DNA from: Stratiolaelaps scimitus
Taxonomy: Eukaryota > Arthropoda > Arachnida > Mesostigmata > Laelapidae
DNA: 64,000 bases
Assembly: GCA_019614645.1 (NCBI GenBank)
Contig: JABWDB010000036.1
Coordinates: 3,158,001 to 3,222,000 of the forward strand
Reading direction: 5' to 3'
The notes beneath the pieces were generated by a model. It had not been told where the DNA came from, did not search any database, and worked only from the letters and a program-made list of their open reading frames with translations. Made by a program: the position numbers and the translations under genes. Shown piece after piece: positions 26,001 to 39,461 of this stretch (position 1 is its first letter; each line of letters begins with the position of its first letter).

Positions 26001-27967
26001 ATCAGTATGGTACGACGCCTCACGAAAATCCCTGCAATTCGATTCAAATTAGTACCATTAAGGGATGTGATTTCAAAGCCTCATTGCCGATGTTCCGATG
26101 ATGACAGGTCATGTCGTATCGAGACTTTTCGGCGAAAATTCACGCTGATTAGCCCTTACCTCCTACTCTCAGGGATTAGCAGAGGCTGCGGCGATAGAAC
26201 CCGGTGATTGTGATGATGTATCCCTGTGACGAGGTCTCTGTCCATACGCGACACAGGATCGCCGAGTGTAAATGTCGAATCGGGTGTGTTCCGTCCATTA
26301 GACGTCATCCCAAGGGCCGAATCTCTGAATGGACTATCAGCTGATAGTCGGCCAGCTAAGCCTGACTCTGACCGGAATTGGAATCCGCTTGGTCCGGTGG
26401 TTGGTTCATTGCCCACCTACAGACAAATATCAGCAGACACAAGGGGACAAAGGAATAAGGGTGACTAAGAGCGGCTGCATCAGTCGCACGACTATAATAA
26501 TAATAATAATTAATAATAATAATAACAATTAATCATAGGAATTAGAAGGGGAGAACACAAACCTGGATGTAGAACGGTGATCCCTTGATCTGGTTGTCGT
26601 TAAACGACAGTTGAAGCGAAAGTGATCCATTGTGAGGTGGATGAAAGCTAAATACGTATAGGCCATCACCCCTCTCATCGCAGGTCACTGGCAGCCTTCG
26701 TCCATTGAGTTCAAGCAAGAGGTTCAGTTTGCCCCAGCCCGCATCCTTCGTGTCCACCGCGATCTGTGACTCCCGTCCAGCTTCGTAACGCACAGGTGTT
26801 CGTAACTGAGAGACAAATAAAGAAGAAGAAAATGCTAATTGTGGGAACAGTCATAGACTTAGTATTCGACGGAATAAAATTGACAAAGCAGCCAGTGGTG
26901 ACTGTGCATTGTCAGAGGAAAAATGTCCACCCCAAAATCGGAGTATATGCTTCTCCATAGCGTTATTATTATTATTATTATTATTGTTATTTTGTAATAC
27001 TGAATAGCGCGCTACAGAGACGATGTACTCACTTTGATTTTTGTCGGATCGTACACATAGCAGGTAAACGGTGAGCCCGAGATGTGCTCTCGCGTATACG
27101 TGACGTTGATCTGCCATTCGCCAACGACACGCGGCACGAACGATGCACGAAATGATGATCCTCTCTGATCAACATCGACTTCGCATGGAGTCACTACGCC
27201 CGTCGGAGATACGGCTTCGATCTGAACACCACGGCCCTGTGCGCCGTTTGAGTTAATCTGCGCAATGGGTTCAAACGATAGAGGCAGCGTGAAGAGAAAT
27301 CGACTCAGTGGAAAAACTCGGGTATGGACTGCATCGTTAATACTGCCGTGATATCTGAAGATAGTTCTGGTAAGCTAGTGACCGGCGTTAAGTGGAGTCA
27401 CACGCCGTCTAGTTTACGATCCAGGTGCGGTATAGATTATATCGTTTATTAATCTTCAGCAGCAATAGGTGAGACAATAGAATAAGTTGTATGCGTTATA
27501 TTTCTGCAAAAAAAAAACCGCATTATATCGCTGGCAAATGACACTACGAGTGTTCGTTCTGGCTTATGCTTGATCACTAAATATATCATTAATATAGATA
27601 TAAAATATATCTATATTTTATCTATTTAGTATATATATATATACTAAATATATCATTAATATCTAATATAGATTGTATATTTTGAAAATCCACCTTTCTT
27701 ATATATATATATATATATATATATAAAGGTGAAACATTGCACAAACCAAAACTTCGACGAGGCTTCCGAGAGCGCATGGAGCGATTCCGGAATAAAGAAT
27801 CCTCGAAATATCGGGAAAGACTTCGACGAACATTGGGCAACACTCAACCAGGGCACCATTCAGAAACACACGCAGCTCGTGTGGGGTCGCTTGCGTCGGG
27901 AGAAAACTGCCCATGCCACCCCCTGGACCGATATCAAGCCTGGAATACCACGCGGTACCGTTATATA

Positions 27968-28017
<50 letters not shown>

Positions 28018-31000
28018 TTTTTCTATGCAAACATCAGCCATTGGCGCATTGCATTTAGATAGAAAATGGTACAACCATTGAAGAGAGAAGAAGCAGTCTC
28101 TCTTAACACTGACCACGTACGACGCAAAGCCACTGACGTAACGTGTATGTAATGGACATACAGTACTTAAAATAATTGCTGTACACATCTTAAAACAAGT
28201 ATAGTTATTTCTTGATTTCTTACCTGACAGGCACTCTCTGGCCACTTCGAATTTGGACGATCTCAACGGTGACATCCCTCTCCACATTCACGGACGCGTC
28301 AACAGCAACAATCTCAAAGGTAGCCTATAGATCAATTGAAAGTAACGGAGAACCACGATAAACAGGCTGCACCCAGTGGGGATGTCGGTCCGACTAATTC
28401 TATACGCTTGCTTATTTAGCTTAGATAGGAATACTTACCGCCTTGTTGACGTGCACATTATTTAGGTCGACTCCCCGAACATAGACTCGTTCGTTCTTAC
28501 GGGAGCCGCCCATTTCTCTGGACGCGGCTTTCTGGAATTTGGCAAGATAACCCATGACGGCCAGGGCCTGTACTTCGGGATCGGACATCTCCTTCGACGA
28601 TATCGTCCTAAGCAGGCAAGCATATAACACAGTGAATGAAAGCTATATTTAATAATAATCCTACGAACAGAAACAGAGCAAGCCGTGACGTCATAGACGT
28701 CGCCTGATTCATTATATATATATATATATATATATATATACGTGTGTTCTCGATTAGATATATCTAGTTTATGGGTGTGTATATTTTGTTGTGTGCTTCT
28801 CATATACGATATGCTAGACAGATATAAAGTCAGTGTTCCTTTTGCCTCAGCCAGGTTAAGTCTCGTAGAAAGCAGGTTGATATGATAGCGATTCACGGAG
28901 AAGAGCATGCACACAATACGATACTGCCTGTAACAGTAGCATTGATTGTTATTACTACGCTGATCGTGGGAGTCATTTAACCATGGATTCATACTTGGCT
29001 ATGCCGAGTTGAGCATGAGCGGCGGCAATGCCACGAAAGCAGTTGTTCTCGAATTCATGTGGAATCCGCGAAAGGGTGCTGATATCGACGGAACCGCCGA
29101 GTTTGTTGACCAGCTCACAGAGAGCGCTCCCATCGTTCCAATCCGTCTATAACAGAAATGAACACAAAGAGAACCTTCGATTACCCCAGCATTTGGTTAC
29201 CCTCCATTAGGATCTCTACTATAATAAGATATTGCTCGTCACTGTTTCACTTGAAAGTATATACTTAGTATTAGAAAAGTTGAAAAAAAATAGAAAAAAC
29301 ATTTTTAGATTTTTTTTTCGTTTTTATGAAAAATGAAATTTTCTCTGAAAAAATTCTCATTCACACAGACACCTTATTGCATAGTTCAGCAGTAGTAAAG
29401 TTACATAAAAACAATCTTCGTTCGCACGATTTGCGTTTGATAAGCATCGCGTCGGGTCGTCTAATTGCCCATGTAACACAGTTGTACTGTATTAACCCCA
29501 CACGACGATAACCTGCGACCTTTGATTCCGCATAATCTGCTCGGGATTATTCTGTTCCGTAAAAAATTCAACTCCGCTATTGAAACTAGGCAACACGCAG
29601 TTGCACAACGAAACCGACTCGAGGCCAATGTAGACAGATACAAAGTACATTCTAGCGCATGTAACTGACGCGGGAGACTTCCCGCTCCGCCTTCCCCATA
29701 CGTTCAAGTTGCCTTCTTGTTACTGCAGACGTCAGCGAAAGCCGCCAACGACCACGAGCATCGCCGGGATTTTCACAGAATGCGTAAGATGCTATGTTAG
29801 GTATATGATAGATGCCCCATGACTTTCAATGCTGTGGAAGGAGACCAATGCTGGGCATTCGACGTTTAGCCATATGCTATTGTGCAATAGATAGCACCGG
29901 GTGACACGGCCGTAATCATCGGCGTATTATATTAGACGTCGTCTGAAGCCGGAGGTATCCGGACAGGACGTCGGAGGGACTCTCTCGTTGAATGAACGAT
30001 ATCAATCGTACTCAAGGGCAGTCAAACGTGTAGAAACGACACGCCCTGATGGCCTACTGTTGATATTGGAATACTATCCGCCTGTAATGGTAACAGGCAG
30101 CCGCTTTGCACACTAGCGCGCGTTGCGAATCTATGCTCAATCAGCACAATCAATATTCAACAGGTGTGTTCGATTACACCCTTCGATCTGTCTGGGTCCG
30201 TGATGTGTCTACTCCGGCGTTAATTCGCTAATTCGATTTGTGGAATGAGACGGTGTAGCTGTGCTGCTGCACACGACATGAACGGGTGGGCAATGTACAT
30301 GGTAGCTTCACCAAGCATAAATGTTGTCTAACGATAATATGAATCACAGATATAAAGTAATGTTTGTTGGGTTAGCGAAATGAACACGCATTTCCATCCA
30401 GGTATATTGTATGCATTTAGAAATAGACAAATTAATGACAAGTGATGTAAAATCGGCATTTTCAGATCGTTGTGTTTTTTTTTTAAATTATGCTATTAAC
30501 GGATGCTATCGAGATATGGGGTGATTCCGGGTCAGTCCCCTGTGAGCTGCGCGGTCGGTAATCCTGACGGTAGGGAGAACTTGAACTGTATTCATTTATC
30601 AAATTGAGCAGCATTAAATTTGCCTCACACGAATACGAGTGGATGAAACTAAACGATTTCTTCATAACGCGGTAGTTACTCATACAGTGAGTTCTCGTTT
30701 GAAACAGCCCAGTCTGAAGGTGAGACGCTTTCGCTGCGTACACATTTTTATTCCGGGAATTTTTTCAGCGTACGACAATGATTGACTAATGCATTGGCAC
30801 GACGGCCAAATGAATTCAACCCCCAAATACGAATCGAGTTTACGAATTGAGATGTTCCCGAGGCTTGCCGCATCAATACGTCCTTATGACTTTTACTTGC
30901 ACCTGTTTTATATGAGACGAAATGATAAATCACAAACCGCTCCACAACGAGCACTAAGTAACGACATACAGGACAATCAGGATTTGTTTCGTCTTGCAAT

Positions 31001-33721
31001 TACAGTTCGTTATTTAAGATAACGTGCAGTGCCGCGTGATAGCGGTGTTGGCACATTTGAATATAAACATCGTCGCCCATCATCATTTGACACCTCAACA
31101 GACAAAGCTGGCCAATGTCCAACCCGGCTGCGTTCGAGCAATCGTAACTTCAAACCGCAATGCTATAAAATACCGCTGGTACGGCTGGCCAGCGGGGATC
31201 GCGAATCAGATTGGCAGTCCTCGAAACGGAGGAGAAGAAATATGGCTCCGCCATTGGACGTGCACGTAACTCGGTTGGTGGTCGTCACCTGGGTCACTGT
31301 CAATGTGAAAACGACAGAGAAGTGCCCCCCCCCCCAGAGGAGGGACACCGCTTGCCAACGTCAATCACAGGGCGCCTTATGTGTGATTATATTCTATTTA
31401 TCAGAGCCGGCAAAATCGCCTTCAGTGGCTACGAACACCTATGGCCATTCAATGGGCTAACAGATAAACGGGTTCTGTTTGCCGAACTTTACCAATTGCC
31501 ATGCGGTAGTGACCATAACGGGTTTTATGCCACTTGCTGGGCTGATACGAGCATCCGAATGACCACCTGCGATGGCCAAAGCGCTCGCTCAGTTTGGCAC
31601 TGTTATACCCACTGTGTGCTCAGATGTTGTTTTGCTCATATATGTATATATATATATATATATATACATTGTACGATTGAGATACGCTAGCTCTGACACG
31701 CTACGTTTCCTAGTAGATAAATGTATCTTGTACGTTATAGCATCACAGGGTATCCGCAACTTGAGCGATCGACGCGGATTCGACCGGCCGGTATTCTTGC
31801 CGTAGGGAATATTAGCCGATTGCTCTTCTGTCCGGGACTCTGAGGGAGGGCGTATGTTAGCTGTGACAAAGTATTGCGTTGTCAAGAGTTGGCCGCCGGA
31901 CATCAGGCCAAGGCCAACTATCTACGCCTGCTAACGACGATATAGGTTCTGTTTCGGGCCTATCGACAAAATGCGGGATTAACAAAATTGCGCTTTACAG
32001 TGATGGCACAAAGGCTGCCGACTCCTCCGGACCCCCATAGATTTCCTGTTGGACCGTGTTTCACCCGTCGTTTTTTTCTATACCAACGAAATTTGCACAC
32101 AAAATGATTTTCCGGGAGGTTTTTCAACATTTCGGGTGTTTACCTTCAAAAGTTCTCTGCAAAATATCAGGCAGGTAATTAAGAAATGTCTCTTATATCG
32201 GCCTCGAATAGAAATCATAAATGTGTACCTGCACGACAAACGAACGCATGGCGCATCACGCTATTGCGCCAAATTGCTGGAGAGTCCGTGTCCAGGCGCA
32301 AATTACATTTGTCACATTCGTTGGAATTGTAACGCCCGCTGTCGGCGCTGCGTTCCGACGTTTCAAAGGATCTTTATGGAGGCCGATCGCGCTTGAGCAT
32401 GAGAGTGACGTTTACGTTATTCGGGATTGTTCCGTCATCATCACATAGGTTACTGGCAAGCAAATATTCAATCGATCACGACGAAAAAATTCGAGCCAAA
32501 CTTAACTCCTTTCCTGACGTCCACCATCAGATGTTAGTTTCTTTTACTGGATCTGTAAAATCTAGGCCTCATCTCCTTGCGACGACAACCAAAAATGAGC
32601 CCCATGAAAGATTCATGAATTCAGCCAATTTGAGATGATTTTCCAGCTTCATGCAAAGATCAACGACCCGGACGAGTTACAACAATTTTTTTAATTATGG
32701 TCCACTCGTGTGTATGAATATATATATATATATATATACGATTACAGTTACATAATATCTGATTCGGCGTTATAGAAAATCATTATGATTATTATTATAT
32801 TATTATTATTACTGTTGTTGTTGTTCTTGTTATTCGCATGACTATGTATGCCATATTGATCGGCGATGCTGAGCGTACCCATACGCTTCAACTTTGTGCC
32901 TGCTGCTTCCGAAAAATCTAACCACAAGCAAGCGCCACCAATCGGGTACACCGCAATGTGATAATATTACCTATAAATGCACTGTCAACGAGATAACGAT
33001 TGTCGACGCCAGTCGAATGGACTGATAACGCGTGTGCGTAGATCAGCAAGAAAAAAAATCATTCATTCGGATTAATCATATCAGCTTCGATCGACCGGTG
33101 CTATTAATCCATCTGAATAATAAGCACGTAAGCCAGTGGCGGCAGTGACAACAACCACAAGCCTTCGCATAAAGCGGCCGAAGCCAGTCAGCGTGGCAAA
33201 CAGTGTTATTATCACTGCAATGGTTTATCACAGAATAAATAAGCAATACTGAGACATGTATGGTTAGCTTCGGGCCCCGAGGTGCGCGTCAGCGAGACAG
33301 ACGCTGGCTAGCATCGGTAACGATAGCGGTCTGCCGGACAGCGGTACGCATGGTCGTGCCACCTGATAAATGTTGTATCCTTCGCAGGATACAATCATGG
33401 CATTATCGTGCATTGTTGGCTGGGGTACACTTTCACCATGCAGGCGGTGATATGTCGTTCGATTCGTGATCGAGCGACTAAGCGGAATGAGTTGCGCAAA
33501 TACCCGCTGTGTGTACACGGTATAATTTAGTTGGTCGGTCAGAAAATGAGAAAAGTCTCTTAGCACTCGACCACTTGGTGGAATGGCGATAATTCGCTAT
33601 TGAAGCTTTGTGCAGTGCTGCAAACAAGGATGAAATAAACGTGGCGGCACAATAACGACCGCATTCTGTGCGAGGCATGGTCAAGATATATCGAAGTAAA
33701 GATAAATGGGTAATTCTTACC

Positions 33722-33794
<73 letters not shown>

Positions 33795-36700
33795 TTGTGC
33801 ATTCACGTATCAACAACCAGAGAAAAAAGGTGTACGAATATGCTGGGTACTGTTCATAAGTAGTTGGCTGCATAGAAATTACTATGCGCGCATATGGGCC
33901 AGCCCCTGAATATCCGACGGGTTTCGCTTATTAGTGTCGTTTGTTTAGGACGCTGAGTTGTTATTCTCGATAAAAGACGACAATCTCACAGAATCGCCCC
34001 AAATCGATCAGCGAACTATGATAGAATAGCAATGTGGACGTTCTCGCCGTAGAGTGTCGTACGTTATGTGAACGAGGGAAGATACTGCGGCCTTAGCAGA
34101 CGAAACACACACAGCGGCTCGAAATATTATACAATACTATGTACAGCCATGTACGATCCGTTTCCTCTTTCTCTTTTATGGCTAATCTGTGAACCGCTTC
34201 TATAGTAATGTAAACATTGTTATTTTTCGTCATGCCGTACTAGATTATACCGATTATGATCTATTGACTAAAATCCCTCGGCGGGGCGGGGGTCTTAGTC
34301 CATCGACTTGGACACGTGGTTCCGCGACATCGAACGTGTTGATAGTTGCTTCATGAACGTGTCCTAAATTCACGTTTTTTCTAATGAGGACACAGCCGAA
34401 TGACCCACGGCTGAATTCATCGACACATTGCATTATTTCAGCTGGCTGGCTCTCATTAGTGGACACATTGAAATATCGGATATTTTCAAACTTGCATAAG
34501 CCTCTTAACAACAATCCTTGCACCAACCGTTCATTTTGATAGAAGGGCTCTTTTCAGTTATTCTTTATAATAGTAGACAAAATGACTTATGTATATTGAT
34601 CTCGCAATTGGCGGCCACTTCCCAAGCGGCAGGGATGGCGAATTGGGAGCTTGGAACCGTCGACTCTCTCGTGTTCAAATGAGTCAAGCATCTGATATAT
34701 ATATACTCCAATAATGAACTGCAACATATGCACATTTATATATAATAGTAATTGATGAAGCACATTTTTAACTATCCATACATTACATTGTTCGTCCTCG
34801 TCGATTTCGCCATAGTCCTAAAATATCAACACTTCAAAATTCTACCTGTGCTTTTACCGTTTCGTTTTTGCGAGATATTCGTTAAGAATAATAATAATAA
34901 TAATAAATCAGTCGTCATATATATATATATATACATAGATATATACGCGTACCTAAACGAGCCTTTTCACATCGTTCGTCCAAATGTATTTCCCTCTAGA
35001 ATGCGCTAATGACCTCTTTTGGCGATATATCAAACGATCGTAGTTAATTAATATTACCACTGTTATCGATGACAATGCGATTACGCTATTTGCTGTCGGC
35101 CTGGCGACGCATGCAGCGTTCCGAGGCCTTGGCACCCCATCCCCCAATTATCTACATCGTGATTCTTAACAGCCGATTAGTGGCGTACATTTTCGTAAAC
35201 GACTAGACCGACATAAATTCAGGCTGGTATCACGGCACTATCGGACCACAAACACATAACGCAACGGGCCAAAGCCTTCCATGCAGGACACAATATCGAG
35301 GAATATGTTTCGAAGGTAATAAAAACAGCTTAATTGTCCATGATGTCACACAACCGATGTGACCGTCACATCGGATATTGATTTTAAGCGATCGTGATCT
35401 GAAAGCATTCGCTGCAACCGCAGTGAACAACAATTAATTGCTCTATTTCATACTTTGCAATTGTCGTGTAAATAGCACTAATATGTACGACTTCATGAAG
35501 TATTAAGTGAAGTGAATTTTCCGGGCGGACTCGCACCCTTAAACATTGAACTCAGTCGACGGTACAACAGCATTCGGTATCACTTCATAAGGCGGACCCT
35601 CTTCGACATCGAGCCCTAGCAGGGCTCAGCCATAATTCAGAATGATGTGAAAGTAGTTACTTACGGTGAAGTTGTTGATGTACGGGAGGTATTGGCGGAC
35701 CCAATTGATCATGGCACGATACCCAGCCGAGGCGTCGTTCATGTAATATGACAAATAGGTCATTCCTATTCATGAGCAGCATTGATGACACCACCGGACG
35801 CGAGAGGCGCCCCGCCCCCCAGGAACAATCAAGGAACGAGACAGAAATTGAAATGCGTCTTTAGAGATCGTTCATGAGATTTGCTGTAGTATTTCTACAA
35901 ATAAGTTGTTTATTTTTATATAAGCAATGGCAAGTAACGATTGAACGTAACCAGTCGAGGACTATTTTTACTAACAGGAACATGGCTGAGAGCCGGGGTG
36001 AGACAAAGATTTTCTTCAAGTTTCTGAAGTGTATTTTCTTCGAGGCTAATATGACGTAATTGTTTATTAGTTAACATCGTCACTAAAAGATCCCCGAATG
36101 ACATTTACCCATTCGTAGAAAATAGCGCCGACACCATTGTTCAACACAGTCATTTCTGAGTGCGGCGACAGATCGAGGATTCCAGATTGAGTATGAAGAT
36201 GAATAATAAATAGATATGCAAACAAAAAGCTATTTGTTGCATTTTTTTTTTGCCGAGAACTTAAGCATATGTATGTTTATTGCAGTTCCGCGAATAAACA
36301 TTTGATTATCATATGATATGATATTTGTTCAACCGAGAATAAAAATGAAGCCGCTTCCCATAAGGAGAGTTTAGTGTGACAAGCGAATGACATATGGGGG
36401 TGCAGATTAGAACTTGTAAGAAGAGAGTACCTGAGAGTTCGTCGAGTTTCTCCGAGGCAAGATCTTCGGGCCGAAGGACAATAGGAATACTTAGCTGTTC
36501 CCGGGCGGTCTCCATTGCCAACTTACAGTTCTCGTACCTGTCCACAACAAATGTACCTCTATTGCAATTTCTCTCATTTCTATATATACATATATATGTC
36601 TGTCGAATGTCTCTCGATAATGCCTAGAGCACTAGTTTAGGAAAAGGGTGTCGCATTTGTTTGCCGGCTAGCCAACCGGCATCATGACTGATTGACTTCA

Positions 36701-39429
36701 TTAAGACGCATTCTTCCCTAAGAAATATTCCATGTTTAATAATAGCATACGTGAAAAACGAGCATACCCATTGTTGGGATTCAGGTTTCTCCAGTCTGGG
36801 ATAAGGCCGGGTTTGCAGTAGTCAACAAGTGCGCTCAGCAGCACCCCCGAGTTCCAGTCAGTGGAGAAGTTCGACACGTCCAATTCTGAAATATATTTAA
36901 GGACACAAGTCACACATATGTCAAGGAAACGCCGGATCGAGTCTCGTAATAGTAGTTTGGATGTACTCGCAGCACTTTGGGATTAAACCCTGCTAAATCC
37001 GGAGAATCTTTGGGTTTCTTTATCATCTTCCTTTATCTTTGGACTTCTGCCAGGCGCGATATCTTTAAAAACAAGTTAAAGTTAGCCCGGATAAGTCCTT
37101 AAAGTAATATCCGAAGGTGTCCCCCGATATAATCTAGTCAGTTATTTGATTTTCGTAGTTACTTTCTTGGCGAGTTCGCGGCATTTGAAAATGCCCTCAG
37201 GCGAGTCAGTCATCGATGTGTCTTTTGCCTCCGATTGTTCTGTGAACGCTCGGTGACCTCCAAGTCGGCGCGTCATAGCAAAGACGAGTTGCTGTCTCAG
37301 CTTGTTACGGACCGCCTGGCGCTGTATGTGAAGCTCGTCAGTACATTATCCCGTTGAGCAGGAGTGTTCTTCGAAGGAACCAGCTCACGTTCACACTGAA
37401 GGAGCGTGGATCGTTTCTACTGGAGAACATGGAGCGTGTCCTTGCCAGAGCAGTAGTATACCGGCCAGACCGGCCAGAGCAGAGTATTCATTGACTTTCG
37501 CTCTGTTTTTGACATCGCACCTGAAGATGTTGCTAGTCTCAAGTTGGCACCCGTTGGAGTGGCCTCAAACGTTGTCAGCCTGTCAAGGGGCATTTTTTTT
37601 TGTGACAAACGTAATCGTTGGCAACTGGACGATGGCGTCGCAGAGTTTGATCACTGTAGCCGAACCACGCCAAGCCTCGTACTATTTATTTAACTTCTCC
37701 CCCAAAGGCGTGGAACCACTTATTCAGTATGTGTTTAGAGTCCTCCAGCGGGGTGGACTCGTTTAATTAAACTTGATCCTCAACAACCGGTCCGATTCCA
37801 GAAGAAGCCTCTCCCAAGCCTGGATCACACCGAACGTTCCAAGTGACCGAAAGCGACAACCTCAGTCATCGTACAAATGAGAGTAACCATCTCATCTGAC
37901 AAATGAGAGTAAGAAGCGTCACGGCCACTGGCCGATCATTCGGAGGATTACCGAACCAAGGACCCCGAAAGGCCCTTCTCGCAGTCACGAAGGACCCGTC
38001 CTGCTCTGTAAAACGCCAGAATTCGTTGAGCAAGCATTACAACGGCTGGGCCTGCCGAATACAGACGTGAACTGCCAGTTTATGCCAGACGCGAGTATGA
38101 GCCGATAATGAGCGGTACAGGCCCAGCATTCTACTGAACGGTTGCAATGAATTATGCTGCAGGGAAGTGTCGAAACAGTCTACATGTGGCGAGAAACTCA
38201 GCACGATGTCGACGGGGTTCACTACGTTGTCTGTCAGACGATACTTGGCCACCATGAGCCTGAAGATTCGACATGGATTCCGCTGAAAATGATGGTACAA
38301 GGAGCATGGCCAAGAGATAGTCGATATCACAGTGACCATTGACTGTCTATTGGTGGTGTCTCTTAGCGACTTAGCGCGACTTCATAGTGATCCGTCGCTT
38401 TTGTACTTGTTAAGCTTTCATTATCACAATTTGTCATAGAGTTGCTATAGTTACCTTTCCAAGATGTCAATACACTTATCTTAAACGATGTTTACTATAT
38501 CAGCTGATTCTTGTCAGGTACGAGTAAGGCAGAGAATAAGCAAAGGTGGCCCCGACAGGTCCTCATAGTAATACCTAAAAGGTTAAGAGCTGACGCCTGT
38601 CAGATAGGGGAACGAACAGCTGAGGGTCAGCTCGAAAAACAGCTACTATATCAGCTAATTGTGTTGAACCTAAATGCCTTATCGACATCTAGGCGTATTT
38701 TTTTTCTCAGGATTCATACTGCTCTACGTCGCACACGTGTGTTAGACAGATTCAGGACATTCTCGCGTAGCATTATGATTGAAACTAATTGATATGTTGA
38801 TAGCAAAATAACAAAAACACATGGGTATATGCAATAATAGCATATACGCATATGTTTTTTTTAATTAATTTCCAGATACATAGGTGAAGCAAAACACAAA
38901 AAAAAGTCACCCAAGAATGCTCTAATTCAACGACATCCGCCACAAAAAACGCCGATTATCGATTAGATAATTAAATAAATATCGTTGGCTATCCCTTCCA
39001 GCAGTTGCCAGCGCTTCGATGTTTCGACCATTTGCGGAAGTCGGCTAAATGTACTTATCCATTGCTGAATGGCTATCAGTTGGCTACTACGATGCCTATA
39101 TCGTGATGGCTGAGAGTCGTATCAGAAGGTGGTCTTCCCGACAACGACACTATTATAGAGATTACGCCGTGGTGATCAAAATTGTTGTAGAACAAGTTAT
39201 AGTAATCGACGTAGTACCCCTGGTGGTAACGGCTAGTTGCTCGGGCGCTGTGATTTCATCGAAGTGCAGTGAATGAATATGAGGAACGGAACCAAAGGTA
39301 TAGCCAGATAGTATGGCGACTCAATCCAACAGAGAAACAAAATATTGGGGGAATTGTCGATCTTCGTCTTGTGGGAATCCGTTAATAATAATAACAATAA
39401 TAATGATGATAATAACAATAATAATGATG

Positions 39430-39461
<32 letters not shown>

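Larger units (their letters stand above)
29147..35664. other. Large intron inside CH3 (6.5 kb)
   Basis: Separates NNFT from TDWNDG of CH3. It contains a possible mariner relic (30.78-31.06 kb), (TA)n runs (31,646-31,665; 32,720-32,738; 34,917-34,934), a compound TA/GA repeat (33,727-33,788), and an unexplained 90-codon minus-strand frame (34,254-34,526). No exon could be supported. Confidence 0.6.

Noticed and set aside
36105..36175. Possible extra CH2 exon (SGILDLSPHSEMTVLNNG)
   Set aside because: Exons 36,431-36,537 and 35,665-35,765 join directly in phase and complete the CH2 sequence, leaving no room for it.
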